Assembly (NCBI RefSeq): GCF_005937185.1
Contig: NZ_VCNI01000005.1
Coordinates: 45,464-109,463, forward strand
Direction: 5' to 3'
Origin: Flagellimonas algicola
GTDB taxonomy: Bacteria > Bacteroidota > Bacteroidia > Flavobacteriales > Flavobacteriaceae
DNA: 64,000 bases
The notes under the pieces are model-generated. The model had not been told where the DNA came from. It saw only the letters and a program-made list of their open reading frames with translations, and did not search any database. Both the position numbers and the translations under genes were made by a program. Below are positions 51,544-61,032 of the stretch, one piece after another. How positions within the stretch are numbered: position 1 is the stretch's first letter; each line of letters starts with the position of its first letter.

Positions 51544-52848
51544 ATGAAAAAACTCCTATGTATATGCTTGATAATACTTGTTTGGTCATGCAAATCTGAT
51601 AGCAGCAATAAAAACAAAAGCCAGAGCCCCAATATTATCTTGATTATGGCGGATGATTTGGGTTATGAAACCTTGGGCGCCTATGGAAGTAACAGTTACA
51701 AAACCCCCAATTTGGACCGACTTGCTGCTGAAGGAATGCGGTTTGAACATTGTTATTCCACCCCCTTGTGTACCCCGTCTAGAGTACAGTTGATGACAGG
51801 GAAATACAATTTCAGAAACTATATAGGATTCGGCTTGCTAGATCCCGAGGAGAAAACCTTTGGACATTATATGCAGGAAGCAGGCTATAAAACCTTGGTT
51901 ACCGGAAAATGGCAATTGTTGGGCAATGAGCATCAACAAACCTTGGCAGGGAACAAAGTGGGATCCCTCCCGGAAAATGCAGGTTTTGATGATTTCTGTC
52001 TATGGCAAGTGGACCAACGAGGGTCTCGATATAAAGATCCCTTGTTAACTATTAAAGGAGAAGGCGCAAAGGAATTTGAGGGTGGATTTGGACCCGATGT
52101 GTTCGTGGACTATATCAATGCTTTTATGCACAAGAATAAGGACAATCCGTTTTTTGTGTATTATCCCATGGTACTTACCCATGATCCCTTTGTTCCAACA
52201 CCGAGCAATCAAGAATTTGGAGCGTTTGATCCCCAGTCAAAGACAAATGACCCGAAACATTTTGGCGAAATGGTGGGTTATATGGACAAATTGGTGGGGA
52301 GAATAGTCAATGAAACCGAATCTCTGGGCATCAGGGAAAACACATTGATTTTATTTGTTGGGGACAATGGAACAGATAGGGATGTGACATCGATAGTCAA
52401 TAATGAACCTTTAAAGGGTGAAAAGGGATATACAACGGATGCAGGAACACATGTCCCTTATATCGCCAATTGGAAAGGGCATATTCAAAAGGGAACTGTA
52501 AATCCAAATCTAATTGACTTTACAGATTTTCTGCCCAGCATTATGGAGGCGGCCACCCAGACCAAATTGGATAAAACCGAATCGGATGGCCTCAGTTTTT
52601 ATCCACAATTGACGGGAGCAGCTTATACTCCGCGTGACTGGATATTTTGCCATTATGATCCCAACTGGGGAAAATTTGAACCCAAAAGATATGTGCAGAA
52701 CAAAACCTGGAAATTCTATGAAAGTGGGGAACTCTACCATCTAAAGAATGATCCACGTGAGCTAAATCCACTAAACTTGGAAGAGCAGTCGTCAGAGGTC
52801 AAGCAACTGGTGCATCAATTCCAGAATATCTTGGAGGAATATCGATAA
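51544..52848 (+). CDS. sulfatase 2 of 5 (arylsulfatase A-like), lipoprotein
   Basis: 434 residues, lipoprotein signal (CLIILVWSCKS). Formylglycine motif C76-T-P-S-R80; metal DD in IMADDLGYETLG. At the usual G-K-W-H place it has G121-K122-W123-Q124, so the active-site histidine is replaced by glutamine; I believe this occurs in one S1 subfamily. LFVGDNGTDRD gives the second metal region. Same strand, 7 bases after sulfatase 1 and about 65 before sulfatase 3. Confidence 0.92.
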   Translation: MKKLLCICLIILVWSCKSDSSNKNKSQSPNIILIMADDLGYETLGAYGSNSYKTPNLDRLAAEGMRFEHCYSTPLCTPSRVQLMTGKYNFRNYIGFGLLDPEEKTFGHYMQEAGYKTLVTGKWQLLGNEHQQTLAGNKVGSLPENAGFDDFCLWQVDQRGSRYKDPLLTIKGEGAKEFEGGFGPDVFVDYINAFMHKNKDNPFFVYYPMVLTHDPFVPTPSNQEFGAFDPQSKTNDPKHFGEMVGYMDKLVGRIVNETESLGIRENTLILFVGDNGTDRDVTSIVNNEPLKGEKGYTTDAGTHVPYIANWKGHIQKGTVNPNLIDFTDFLPSIMEAATQTKLDKTESDGLSFYPQLTGAAYTPRDWIFCHYDPNWGKFEPKRYVQNKTWKFYESGELYHLKNDPRELNPLNLEEQSSEVKQLVHQFQNILEEYR

Positions 52849-52913
52849 AAGAAATAAAATGAATAGCAAATCCTTTGCATCAATCAACCTAAACCACTTT
52901 TAAAACACAAAGT

Positions 52914-54362
52914 TTGAAACACTTACCAAAACTTTTTATTCTTCTACTAATTGTTGGCATTGCATTGTTTGGATGTAGGGACAAAAGGGATAACCACATT
53001 AAGGAAGCTCACTTCTCTGAAAAACCCAATATTATTTTGATAATGACCGATGACCAAGGCTGGGGTGATACGGGTTATAACGGTCATCCATTCTTAAAAA
53101 CACCCAACTTGGACAAGATGGCGGCCAATGGAGTCGTGTTTAATCGGTTTTATGCTGCTTCGGCGGTGTGTTCCCCAACACGTGGCAGTGCATTAACAGG
53201 ACGTCATCCGCTACGCTACGGCATCTGTACGGCCAATTGTGGGCATATAGAATCAGAAGAAATCACCCTTGCCGAGCTGGTTAAAGAAGAAGGCTATACC
53301 ACAGGGCATTTTGGTAAATGGCATTTGGGGACGCTCACTCGGGATACGATTGATGCCAACCGTGGAGGAAGACCACAGCACGATGCCCACTATGCCCCAC
53401 CTACGGAACATGGTTTTGACACTTATTTTGTTACGGAATCAAAGGTGCCTACTTGGGATCCCATGATCACACCACCAAAGACGGCCGGTGATGTTTCGGC
53501 GTCACTGGAAACCGGAAAATCCTTTAACACGCGGTACTGGACAGCACCGGGAATAGTAGAAACTGAAAACCTGGAAGGTGATGATTCCCGGGTGATTATG
53601 GATAGGGTAGTTCCTTTTATTGAAAGTGCTGTAGATAAGAAACAACCCTTTTTGAGTGTTATTTGGTTTCATACCCCACATCTTCCTGTCTTGACTGGGG
53701 AAGTCTACAGGAAGCAGTACGCTGATTTATCCGAAGACCAACAGCATTATTACGGAACACTGACCGCTATGGATGAACAGGTAGGAAGATTGAGAAACAA
53801 GCTCAAGGAGCTTGGTGTGGCCAAGAATACTATCTTGTTCTTTACAAGCGACAATGGCCCCGAAGGTAGGGAAGTAGGGGGTAGGACACAGGGACTCACC
53901 AACGGACTCAAAGGCAGGAAAAGAAGCCTCCATGAAGGAGGTATTAGGGTACCTGGCATTGTTGAATGGCCAGGAAGTATTCCCACTGGTAAAAAACTGG
54001 AATCCCCTTGCTTTACATCGGATTACTTTCCAACCATTGCCAATGTGCTGAACATAGATTTAAAAAATTTCAATCGTCCTTATGATGGAGTGGATTTAAT
54101 GCCCTTGATTCAAGGAACGGTGAATACCAGAGAAAAGAACCTGGCCTTCAGGTTCAACAAGCAAGCAGCCCTAATCGGTGAAGACTTCAAAATATACAGC
54201 AATGACGACGGAAATACCTTCGAGTTGTATAACATTTCTGAAGACCCATCAGAAATTGAAAATTTAGCTGAATCCCAACCTGATCAACTACAACAGATGG
54301 TGGACGAATGGCATCTTTGGAAGGCATCCCAAGAGGCCAGCGCCCACAATGCAGATTACTGA
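52914..54362 (+). CDS. sulfatase 3 of 5 (S1 arylsulfatase), lipoprotein
   Basis: 482 residues from a TTG start, kept because the signal LPKLFILLLIVGIALFGC is complete. Formylglycine motif C86-S-P-T-R90, metal DD in IMTDDQGWGDTG, GKWHLG intact, and FFTSDNGPEGREVGG. Its layout is the common algal-polysaccharide S1 form. A cysteine in GICTANCGHIESEE may form a disulfide. 234 bases with a possible promoter follow before sulfatase 4. Confidence 0.93.
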   Translation: MKHLPKLFILLLIVGIALFGCRDKRDNHIKEAHFSEKPNIILIMTDDQGWGDTGYNGHPFLKTPNLDKMAANGVVFNRFYAASAVCSPTRGSALTGRHPLRYGICTANCGHIESEEITLAELVKEEGYTTGHFGKWHLGTLTRDTIDANRGGRPQHDAHYAPPTEHGFDTYFVTESKVPTWDPMITPPKTAGDVSASLETGKSFNTRYWTAPGIVETENLEGDDSRVIMDRVVPFIESAVDKKQPFLSVIWFHTPHLPVLTGEVYRKQYADLSEDQQHYYGTLTAMDEQVGRLRNKLKELGVAKNTILFFTSDNGPEGREVGGRTQGLTNGLKGRKRSLHEGGIRVPGIVEWPGSIPTGKKLESPCFTSDYFPTIANVLNIDLKNFNRPYDGVDLMPLIQGTVNTREKNLAFRFNKQAALIGEDFKIYSNDDGNTFELYNISEDPSEIENLAESQPDQLQQMVDEWHLWKASQEASAHNADY

Positions 54363-54502
54363 ATTGGAAAAGCGGGCTGCCAGTCCGGTGATGACTGATG
54401 GTTGGGAAAAAGTGACCCGAAAAGTTGGGATTTTGCGTAGGTACTGCAAATAAAGTACACCTTTTGGTGAATAATTTGGTGGAATTGGCCCATCTGTAGC
54501 GA

Positions 54503-54510
54503 TAAATTTG
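54503..54510 (+). promoter_or_regulatory. possible internal promoter before sulfatase 4
   Basis: TAAATTTG fits the -7 consensus; a TTTG box stands at 54476-54479, 23 bases upstream, a little too far. The near-repeat AATTTGGTGGA occurs twice here (54475-54485 and 54506-54516). It could start a transcript for sulfatases 4 and 5. Confidence 0.35.
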
Positions 54511-54596
54511 GTGGAGTCACCATGACTAAGTTGAACATGGGAAAATTTTGTCGACTTTGTATTTCTCCAAATCTTTGGTGCGCCAATAAACAGTTT

Positions 54597-56105
54597 ATGG
54601 GTTTTCCTAAAAAAATTTCATTCGTTATCCTAAGTGTTTTGCTTCTTTTGGCATCATGTCAATCCAAACCAGAAGCGCAAAAGCCACCTAATATTGTTTT
54701 CTTTTTTGTGGATGATATGGGTTGGCAAGACACTTCTGTTCCATTTCATACAGAGTTGACCCAACTTAACAAAATGTACCATACTCCAAATATGGAACAA
54801 TTGGCCAATGAGGGGATGAAATTTACCCAAGCCTATGCTTCCGCCGTATGTTCCCCATCACGTGTTAGCCTAATGACCGGTATGAATGCTGCTCGACACC
54901 GTGTGACCAATTGGACTTTGTTTCCCGACAAATCCACAGATTCCGAACATGACAAAGTTGTGGCGCCGGAGTGGAACGTCAACGGACTAAGTGCCCATGC
55001 TGGAATTAATAAAACAGTTCATGCACAAACCCTTCCAAAATTATTGAAAACTAAGGGCTATAAAACCATTCATGTGGGCAAGGCACATTTTGGGGCCAAG
55101 GAAACTCCAGGAGAAAATCCACTGAATCTAGGGTTCGACGTCAATATTGCGGGTCATGCAGCAGGTGGTCCAGGTAGTTACTTAGGGAAGTACAACTTTA
55201 GTGCCGCATGGAGAAACGGTATGCGTGTTTGGGATGTTCCTGGCTTGGAAAAGTATCATGGGGAGGACATATTTTTAACAGAGGCCTTGACGATAGAGGC
55301 CAATAAGGCCATTGACAAGGCGGTAGAGGAGAAAAAACCATTTTATCTCTATATGTCCCACTATGCCATACATGCTCCTTGGGAAAAGGACGATCGTTAT
55401 TACCAAAAATATATCGATGCAGGCCTTAACGAATTTGATGCCACCTATGCAGCCATGATTGAGGGAATGGACAAATCTTTGGGGGATATTAGGGCAAACC
55501 TGGAACGATTGGGCGTTGCGGATAACACGATCATTGTTTTTATGTCGGACAATGGATCTCCAAAACAAACTGCCCAGAATCTTCCGCTGAGAGGCCATAA
55601 ACTAACTCCATACGAAGGAGGAGTCAGAGTACCCATGCTGGTGAAATGGCCAGGAATAACCAAAGCAGCGTCTGTAAATGACCAATATCTTATTATTGAA
55701 GATATCTTCCCCACCTTTTTGGAAATTGCGGGACTGAAAGAGGAGGCCCAAAAAAGTGTTGATGGGATGAGTATAGTGCCATTGCTTTCTGGAAATGGTA
55801 CTTATCCCACAGAACGTCCAATGTATTGGCATTTTCCCAACACCTATGATCAGCCGCCCTATAGTGCAGTGCGAAAGGGTGCCTGGAAACTGATTTATCA
55901 TCATATTGATAGAAAAATTGAACTTTTTAATCTTGAAAAAGATATTGGTGAGACCGAAAACCTAGCCATGACAAACGAAGCAAAAAAGGAAGAAATGGTT
56001 CATTTGCTTTCCAACTATCTAGCTGAGGTTGAGGCTCAGATGCCATGGGATAAATCCACAGAAAAACGTATAGAATACCCTATCGAAATAACCAAAAAAC
56101 CTTAA
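54597..56105 (+). CDS. sulfatase 4 of 5 (S1), lipoprotein
   Basis: 502 residues from ATG 54597 (MGFPKKISFVILSVLLLLASC), a lipoprotein signal; a longer frame from 54522 has no signal there. Formylglycine motif C85-S-P-S-R89, metal DD in FFFVDDMGWQDTS, GKAHFGA with the active-site Lys and His, FMSDNGSPKQ. It ends one base before sulfatase 5. Likely a distinct S1 subfamily from the other four, and so another sulfate position. Confidence 0.93.
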   Translation: MGFPKKISFVILSVLLLLASCQSKPEAQKPPNIVFFFVDDMGWQDTSVPFHTELTQLNKMYHTPNMEQLANEGMKFTQAYASAVCSPSRVSLMTGMNAARHRVTNWTLFPDKSTDSEHDKVVAPEWNVNGLSAHAGINKTVHAQTLPKLLKTKGYKTIHVGKAHFGAKETPGENPLNLGFDVNIAGHAAGGPGSYLGKYNFSAAWRNGMRVWDVPGLEKYHGEDIFLTEALTIEANKAIDKAVEEKKPFYLYMSHYAIHAPWEKDDRYYQKYIDAGLNEFDATYAAMIEGMDKSLGDIRANLERLGVADNTIIVFMSDNGSPKQTAQNLPLRGHKLTPYEGGVRVPMLVKWPGITKAASVNDQYLIIEDIFPTFLEIAGLKEEAQKSVDGMSIVPLLSGNGTYPTERPMYWHFPNTYDQPPYSAVRKGAWKLIYHHIDRKIELFNLEKDIGETENLAMTNEAKKEEMVHLLSNYLAEVEAQMPWDKSTEKRIEYPIEITKKP

Positions 56106-56106
56106 A

Positions 56107-57627
56107 ATGATTTTCAAAAAACTTGTTAGTGTACTGGTGATTGCATTTGTATTGGGAGCTTGCCAAGAGCAACCCAAAGAAGACAGTGGTACCCCAAATA
56201 TCCTCTTTCTTTTTGCAGATGATTATACCTATGAGGCGCTACATGCCTTGGGAAACGATGTGATTGAAACGCCCAACCTGGATCGGTTGGTCAATCATGG
56301 AACCACTTTTACGCATGCCTACAACATGGGTGGTTGGAACGGTGCCATCTGTGTGGCTTCAAGATCTATGATTATTTCAGGTGCTTCAATTTGGAATGCA
56401 CATAATATCACCTCAAAATGGAGAGAACAAGACTCTACGGCACTCAACAATACCTGGGGAAGACTGATGGCTTCCAAAGGCTATAACACCTATATGACAG
56501 GAAAATGGCATGTGAACGCACCTGCCGATTACGTATTTGATACAGCCCGTCACATTCGCCCTGGGATGCCGGATGATTTGAGAAGTCGAGCCGATTGGAA
56601 GGAAATTCACAAGGCCTATAGAGAAGGAAAGGATGTAAAACCCCTGATGCCACCAGCCTATTTTAGACCCGTGGATGAAAACGATACCCTATGGTCACCA
56701 TCAGACCCCAAGTTCAAAGGGTTTTGGGAAGGAGGTAAACATTGGAGTGAGGTAATCAAGGATGATGCACTTGATTTTCTAGAAGATACGAGCCAAAAAG
56801 ATAATCCATTCTTTATGTACTTGGCGTTCAATGCGCCTCATGATCCGCGGCAATCTCCACAATCATTTTTGGACCGATACGATATTGAGGACATTCCAGT
56901 ACCGGAAAACTGGCTTCCTGAATACCCATATGGAGATGCCATGAACAGCAATTTCTTCATGCGGGATGAAGCTTTGGGCCCATTCCCCAGAACACCTTTT
57001 GCCATTAAAACCCATTTAAAGGAATATTATGCCATTATAACTCATTTGGATGAGCAGGTGGGCAAGATTTTGGACGCCCTGGAAGCTTCTGGAAAGTTGG
57101 ACAATACCTATATCTTTTTTACGGGAGATCATGGACTGTCTGTGGGACATCACGGATTGTTGGGCAAACAAAGCATGTTTGATCACAGCATTAGAGTGCC
57201 TCTAATGGTAGTGGGGCCAGAAATTCCCAAAGGTCAGAAAATCAGCACGGATGTTTATCTACAGGACATCATGGCCACCAGTCTTGAATTGGCCCAAATT
57301 GAGAAACCAGAATATGTAGAATTCAATAGTTTGTTGCCTTTGGCCAAAGGGGAGACCCAAACCGGGAATTTGACTGATGGGGTGTATGGTGCATTTGAAA
57401 AATCATCGCAGCGGATGATTAGAAAGGGCGGATACAAGCTCATTGTGTATCCCAAAATAGATAAGCTTCTCCTGTTTAATTTGGAAGAAGATCCTCTCGA
57501 GATGCATGATTTGGCTGGGATGCCAGAAAACAAAGCTCTTGTTGAAAGTTTATTTACTGATTTGATAGCCTTGCAAAAGAAAATGAACGACCCGCTGGAT
57601 TTAAACGAACTATATCAGAGTTTGTAA
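56107..57627 (+). CDS. sulfatase 5 of 5 (S1, CxAxR form), lipoprotein
   Basis: 506 residues, lipoprotein signal (SVLVIAFVLGACQE). The formylglycine motif is C82-V-A-S-R86, with Ala in place of Pro; this C-x-A-x-R form is known, and it can also be modified. Metal DD in LFADDYTYEALH, GKWHVNAP, FTGDHGLSVGHHGLLGK. Probably similar to choline-sulfatase-like S1 members. It directly follows sulfatase 4 and ends the plus-strand run. The convergent mutarotase gene ends 27 bases further. Confidence 0.92.
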   Translation: MIFKKLVSVLVIAFVLGACQEQPKEDSGTPNILFLFADDYTYEALHALGNDVIETPNLDRLVNHGTTFTHAYNMGGWNGAICVASRSMIISGASIWNAHNITSKWREQDSTALNNTWGRLMASKGYNTYMTGKWHVNAPADYVFDTARHIRPGMPDDLRSRADWKEIHKAYREGKDVKPLMPPAYFRPVDENDTLWSPSDPKFKGFWEGGKHWSEVIKDDALDFLEDTSQKDNPFFMYLAFNAPHDPRQSPQSFLDRYDIEDIPVPENWLPEYPYGDAMNSNFFMRDEALGPFPRTPFAIKTHLKEYYAIITHLDEQVGKILDALEASGKLDNTYIFFTGDHGLSVGHHGLLGKQSMFDHSIRVPLMVVGPEIPKGQKISTDVYLQDIMATSLELAQIEKPEYVEFNSLLPLAKGETQTGNLTDGVYGAFEKSSQRMIRKGGYKLIVYPKIDKLLLFNLEEDPLEMHDLAGMPENKALVESLFTDLIALQKKMNDPLDLNELYQSL

Positions 57628-57654
57628 GGTTTAGTTAACCTTGTCCAAGGGTGC

Positions 57655-57990
57655 TTAAAGCTCGAATATTTTTTCCATCAACATCCACTTTTCACCTGGT
57701 TTGGCCATGGGTAGGGCTTGCTGATAGTTCCACATCAAATCTTCCCATTCCTGAACCTTGAAATTGCTTTCGTCCATTTTGGATTTTTGTTCGAAAGAAA
57801 AGGAATCGTTAGTCTCAATGATCATAAAAAGCCTATTGCCCACTAGGTAAATTTGCATGGAATCAATGCCAGCATCCCTAATACTGGCCTCTATTTCGGG
57901 CCAAACCTTTTTATGGTATGCTTTATATTCCGCAATTAATTTTGGGTCATCCTTTAAATCCAAGGCCAACGCAAACCTTTGTGTACTCAT
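57655..57990 (-). CDS. RhaM-like (DUF718) deoxysugar mutarotase
   Basis: 111 residues of the L-rhamnose mutarotase family. It has YKAYHKKVWPEIEASIRDAG near the start (His and Trp in the active site), and MIIETNDSFSFEQK and WEDLMWNYQQ later. It interconverts anomers of 6-deoxy sugars. With FucP just upstream in the operon, L-fucose is more likely than rhamnose as its substrate. It follows fucP by 10 bases on the minus strand. Confidence 0.9.
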   Translation of the reverse strand: MSTQRFALALDLKDDPKLIAEYKAYHKKVWPEIEASIRDAGIDSMQIYLVGNRLFMIIETNDSFSFEQKSKMDESNFKVQEWEDLMWNYQQALPMAKPGEKWMLMEKIFEL

Positions 57991-58000
57991 GATGTTTTAT

Positions 58001-59347
58001 TTAAGCAGTTTCCAAGCGTTGCCTTTTCATGGAACGATAACTATAGATCGCAACCAAAATCAAACAGGCCAAGGGTAAAACGAACGAAAAGTTGACCTCC
58101 GGAATAAATCCGAACAATTTGACATCGCTGAGACCGGTTCCTCCCATATCAATGATCCGTCCTTGCAATGGCGGCATCAAGGCACCCCCCACAATTCCCA
58201 AAATCAATCCAGCTGAACCAATCTTGGCCTCGTCGCCCATCCCTTTAAGCGCAATGCCGTAGATGGTAGGGAACATTAAGGACATGGCAAAGGAAACCCC
58301 TACCAAGCAGTACAAGCCTACCATTCCACTAAGGACGATGGCTCCGGTGCAAAGCACACTTCCAAGGATGGCAAAGATAAGCATGAGCTTGGCTGATGAG
58401 ATATATCTGAATAAGAACGTACATATCCATCTGGCCGTTAGGAACAAAATGGTTGAGGCAGCGGCGTAGACCACGGCATTCAGTTGTTCATCTGCTCCTC
58501 TTGAAGCATTAAGGTTGGTCACATATTGATAAATAAAGGTCCACACCATGATCTGCGCGGCCACATAGAAGAATTGGGCAAGCACGCCTTCATAATAGGA
58601 TTTATTGGAAAAGAGTCTTGAAAAAGTCTCTTTTAAGTTCAATTTTTCAACAGTTTTGCTGCCTTTATCGATTTTTACGAACAAGAATACCAATAGTATG
58701 GCCAAGACCACAAATCCCAAAACAATGTAAGGCGCACTAATTACGGATAGATCATGCTCTACCATTTGCTGTTGTTGTTCCGCGGACAGCGCAGACGATG
58801 CCAACGAGGAGGCATCTGCCCCAATTTTTGTTTCTAGCCGATCAACCACATAAAGTCGGGCCACCAATTGTCCAGATAGGGCTCCCATGGGATTAAAAGC
58901 CTGGGATAGGTTCAGACGTTGCGTGGCGGTCCTGGGATCTCCCAGCTCCAAAATCATAGGGTTGGCAGTGGTTTCCAAAAAAGCCAATCCGAAGGTGAGG
59001 ATATAAAAAGATACCAAGAAAAAGTTATAACTGGCCAAAAGCGCCGATGGGTAGAACATCAGGGCTCCTGCCGAGAACAGGATAAGCCCTAAAACAATCC
59101 CGGATTTGTAGCTGTACTTTCTGATGAAAAGGGCTGCAGGTATGGCCATGGTACCATATCCACCATAAAATGCAAGCTGCACATACGAGGCTTTTACATT
59201 GGAAATATTAAGTACGTTCTTAAAAACTTCCACCATGGGGTTGGTAAGATCATTTGGAAAACCCCAAAGGAAAAATAGACTGGTAACAAGAATAAATGGT
59301 AAAAGAAACGCTTTGGCAACTACCGGGATTCTTTGTTTTTGTTCCAT
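58001..59347 (-). CDS. fucP: L-fucose:H+ symporter (MFS, FucP type)
   Basis: 448 residues, 12 hydrophobic segments. FucP pattern: TSLFFLWGFPNDLTNPMVE near residue 20, ETTANPMILELGDPRTATQR in the middle, and ISFAMSLMFPTIYGIALKGM-like sequence (VSFAMSLMFPTIYGIALKGM) late. It brings L-fucose, or a similar sugar, across the inner membrane with protons. The operon (SDR, SDR, fucP, mutarotase) suggests intracellular oxidation of L-fucose. Confidence 0.92.
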   Translation of the reverse strand: MEQKQRIPVVAKAFLLPFILVTSLFFLWGFPNDLTNPMVEVFKNVLNISNVKASYVQLAFYGGYGTMAIPAALFIRKYSYKSGIVLGLILFSAGALMFYPSALLASYNFFLVSFYILTFGLAFLETTANPMILELGDPRTATQRLNLSQAFNPMGALSGQLVARLYVVDRLETKIGADASSLASSALSAEQQQQMVEHDLSVISAPYIVLGFVVLAILLVFLFVKIDKGSKTVEKLNLKETFSRLFSNKSYYEGVLAQFFYVAAQIMVWTFIYQYVTNLNASRGADEQLNAVVYAAASTILFLTARWICTFLFRYISSAKLMLIFAILGSVLCTGAIVLSGMVGLYCLVGVSFAMSLMFPTIYGIALKGMGDEAKIGSAGLILGIVGGALMPPLQGRIIDMGGTGLSDVKLFGFIPEVNFSFVLPLACLILVAIYSYRSMKRQRLETA

Positions 59348-59383
59348 AATTATAGGTTGTTGGTTTTTTAGTTTGTTGGTTTG

Positions 59384-60172
59384 TTATTGATTCAGTAAAG
59401 CGCGGTCCAAATGGGTGTATCCGCCATCCACATAAATGAGTTGACCAGTGGTGTGGCTTGATTTATTTGATAACAAAAATGCTACCATGCTGGCAATTTC
59501 CTCTGAAGTGGTCATTCTGTTTTCCAAAGGAATACGACTTGTGATTTCTTTCAGTTTTTTCTGAGGCTCCGGAAAAGTCCTGATCCATCTATCGTATAAG
59601 GGGGTATAGCATTCAGCCACAATAATGGCATTCACCCTAATTTGATAGGGTAAAAGTTCCACCGCCCATTCTCGGGTAAGGGCATTTCTTCCACCGTTGG
59701 CGGCTGCATATCCAGATGTCCCCCCTTGACCGGTTTCAGCGGTTTTGGAACCTATATTGACAATGGCTCCCTTGCTTTCTTTGAGTTGGGGAAGCGCACA
59801 ATGCGCCATCATGTAATAATGGGTTAAATTCCGATTGATGGATTCCAAAAAACCTTCATAGTTGCCATTCTCAAGACCGATACCATCATTTACCCCTGCA
59901 TTGTTGACCAGGCCATCAATTCTTCCAAATTTATTTACAACGGCCTCTACCGCAGCCTTGCATTGCTTAGGATCTGTGAGTTCTGCAAAAGCGTGAAAGG
60001 CTTTTCCCCCAACTTCCTCTATTTTCTTCACCGCATCAAGTACATTTTCCTTATTTCTTCCCACAATTACAGGGATAGCCCCTTCCTTGGCAAGCTCATG
60101 GCTAATACCGTTCCCTATACCCTTTGAACCACCTGTGACAATGATTACCTTATCCTTTAAACCTAAATCCAT
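59384..60172 (-). CDS. SDR oxidoreductase, L-fucose dehydrogenase-like, Lys replaced
   Basis: 262 residues. NAD-binding GGSKGIGNG, then NNAGVNDGIGLENG; Ser142 in NIGSKTAETGQG, Tyr155 in SGYAAANGG, but the place of the catalytic Lys (Y-x3-K) is Asn159 (codon AAC). The LTREWAVELL, IPLENRMTTSEEIA and SSHTTGQLIYVDGG patterns are those I know from L-fucose dehydrogenases of this family. It may oxidise fucose to the lactone, or be impaired. 36 bases before fucP in the operon. Confidence 0.88.
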   Translation of the reverse strand: MDLGLKDKVIIVTGGSKGIGNGISHELAKEGAIPVIVGRNKENVLDAVKKIEEVGGKAFHAFAELTDPKQCKAAVEAVVNKFGRIDGLVNNAGVNDGIGLENGNYEGFLESINRNLTHYYMMAHCALPQLKESKGAIVNIGSKTAETGQGGTSGYAAANGGRNALTREWAVELLPYQIRVNAIIVAECYTPLYDRWIRTFPEPQKKLKEITSRIPLENRMTTSEEIASMVAFLLSNKSSHTTGQLIYVDGGYTHLDRALLNQ

Positions 60173-60258
60173 TATTTCAACTTATTGGTACTACCTAACA
60201 AATTACTTAGACAGTCATTTCGTATTTCTAAAAGTGAAACGTTCATTTGCATTGGAGA

Positions 60259-61032
60259 CTATCCGTTGAGTTTGATAAAACCTCCATCAATTGGGAAATC
60301 CGTTCCTGTGATAAATGAGGCTTCGTCCGAGCATAAATATAACGCCAAATTAGCCACTTCTTCAGGAGATCCCATCCGTCCTATAGGTTGGGTTTTGGAG
60401 AGCTTTTCAAACATTTCATCTACATTGTCCGGATAGTTTTTCTTTAAAAATTCATCCACAAAGGGAGTGTGTATTCTTGCCGGGGAAATGCTATTACATC
60501 GTATGCCATATTCCAAATAATCTTTGGCCACGGAATAGGTCATGGTGAGTACCGCTCCCTTTGTCATGGAATAGGCAAACCGGTCAGCGACTGCCACATT
60601 ACTGGCAATAGAGGCCATGTTGATGACTACCCCGCCCTTTTTCTTCATATGTTTTATACAGGAATGGATGCAGTTGTAAACGCCTTTGATGTTTACCTTG
60701 TACAAATTGTCCAAATCGTTTTCCGTGGTTTCTTCAATGTTGCCAACATGGGCAATCCCCGCATTGTTGATTAGAATGTCAATAGTGTTGGATTGGGCAA
60801 TGCTATGGACCAATTTGGCAACTTCACTTTGGTTGGAAACATCACATTGGTGGGCTTCGGCCTTTCCACCTTGACTGCGAATTTCATCAACAGTTTTTAT
60901 GGCGCTTTCCAAGCTCAATTCCAAAATGTTCACAAAGGCTCCGTATTCTGCCAGTGTCTTGGAAATAGCTTTACCTATACCGCTGCCACCACCTGTAATG
61001 AGAACTATTTTACCATTTAAAGAAAACTTCAT
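60259..61032 (-). CDS. SDR oxidoreductase, 2-keto-3-deoxy-L-fuconate dehydrogenase-like
   Basis: 257 residues. NAD site GGGSGIGKAIS, N-N-A-G-I-A-H, Ser in NMASIASNVAVADRF, and an intact Y-S-M-T-K. Patterns such as GIRCNSISPARIHTPFVDEF and GTDFPIDGGF match the dehydrogenases that oxidise 2-keto-3-deoxy-L-fuconate in the non-phosphorylative fucose pathway, as I recall them. First gene of the leftward operon. The 86 bases before the next SDR show nothing special. Confidence 0.85.
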   Translation of the reverse strand: MKFSLNGKIVLITGGGSGIGKAISKTLAEYGAFVNILELSLESAIKTVDEIRSQGGKAEAHQCDVSNQSEVAKLVHSIAQSNTIDILINNAGIAHVGNIEETTENDLDNLYKVNIKGVYNCIHSCIKHMKKKGGVVINMASIASNVAVADRFAYSMTKGAVLTMTYSVAKDYLEYGIRCNSISPARIHTPFVDEFLKKNYPDNVDEMFEKLSKTQPIGRMGSPEEVANLALYLCSDEASFITGTDFPIDGGFIKLNG

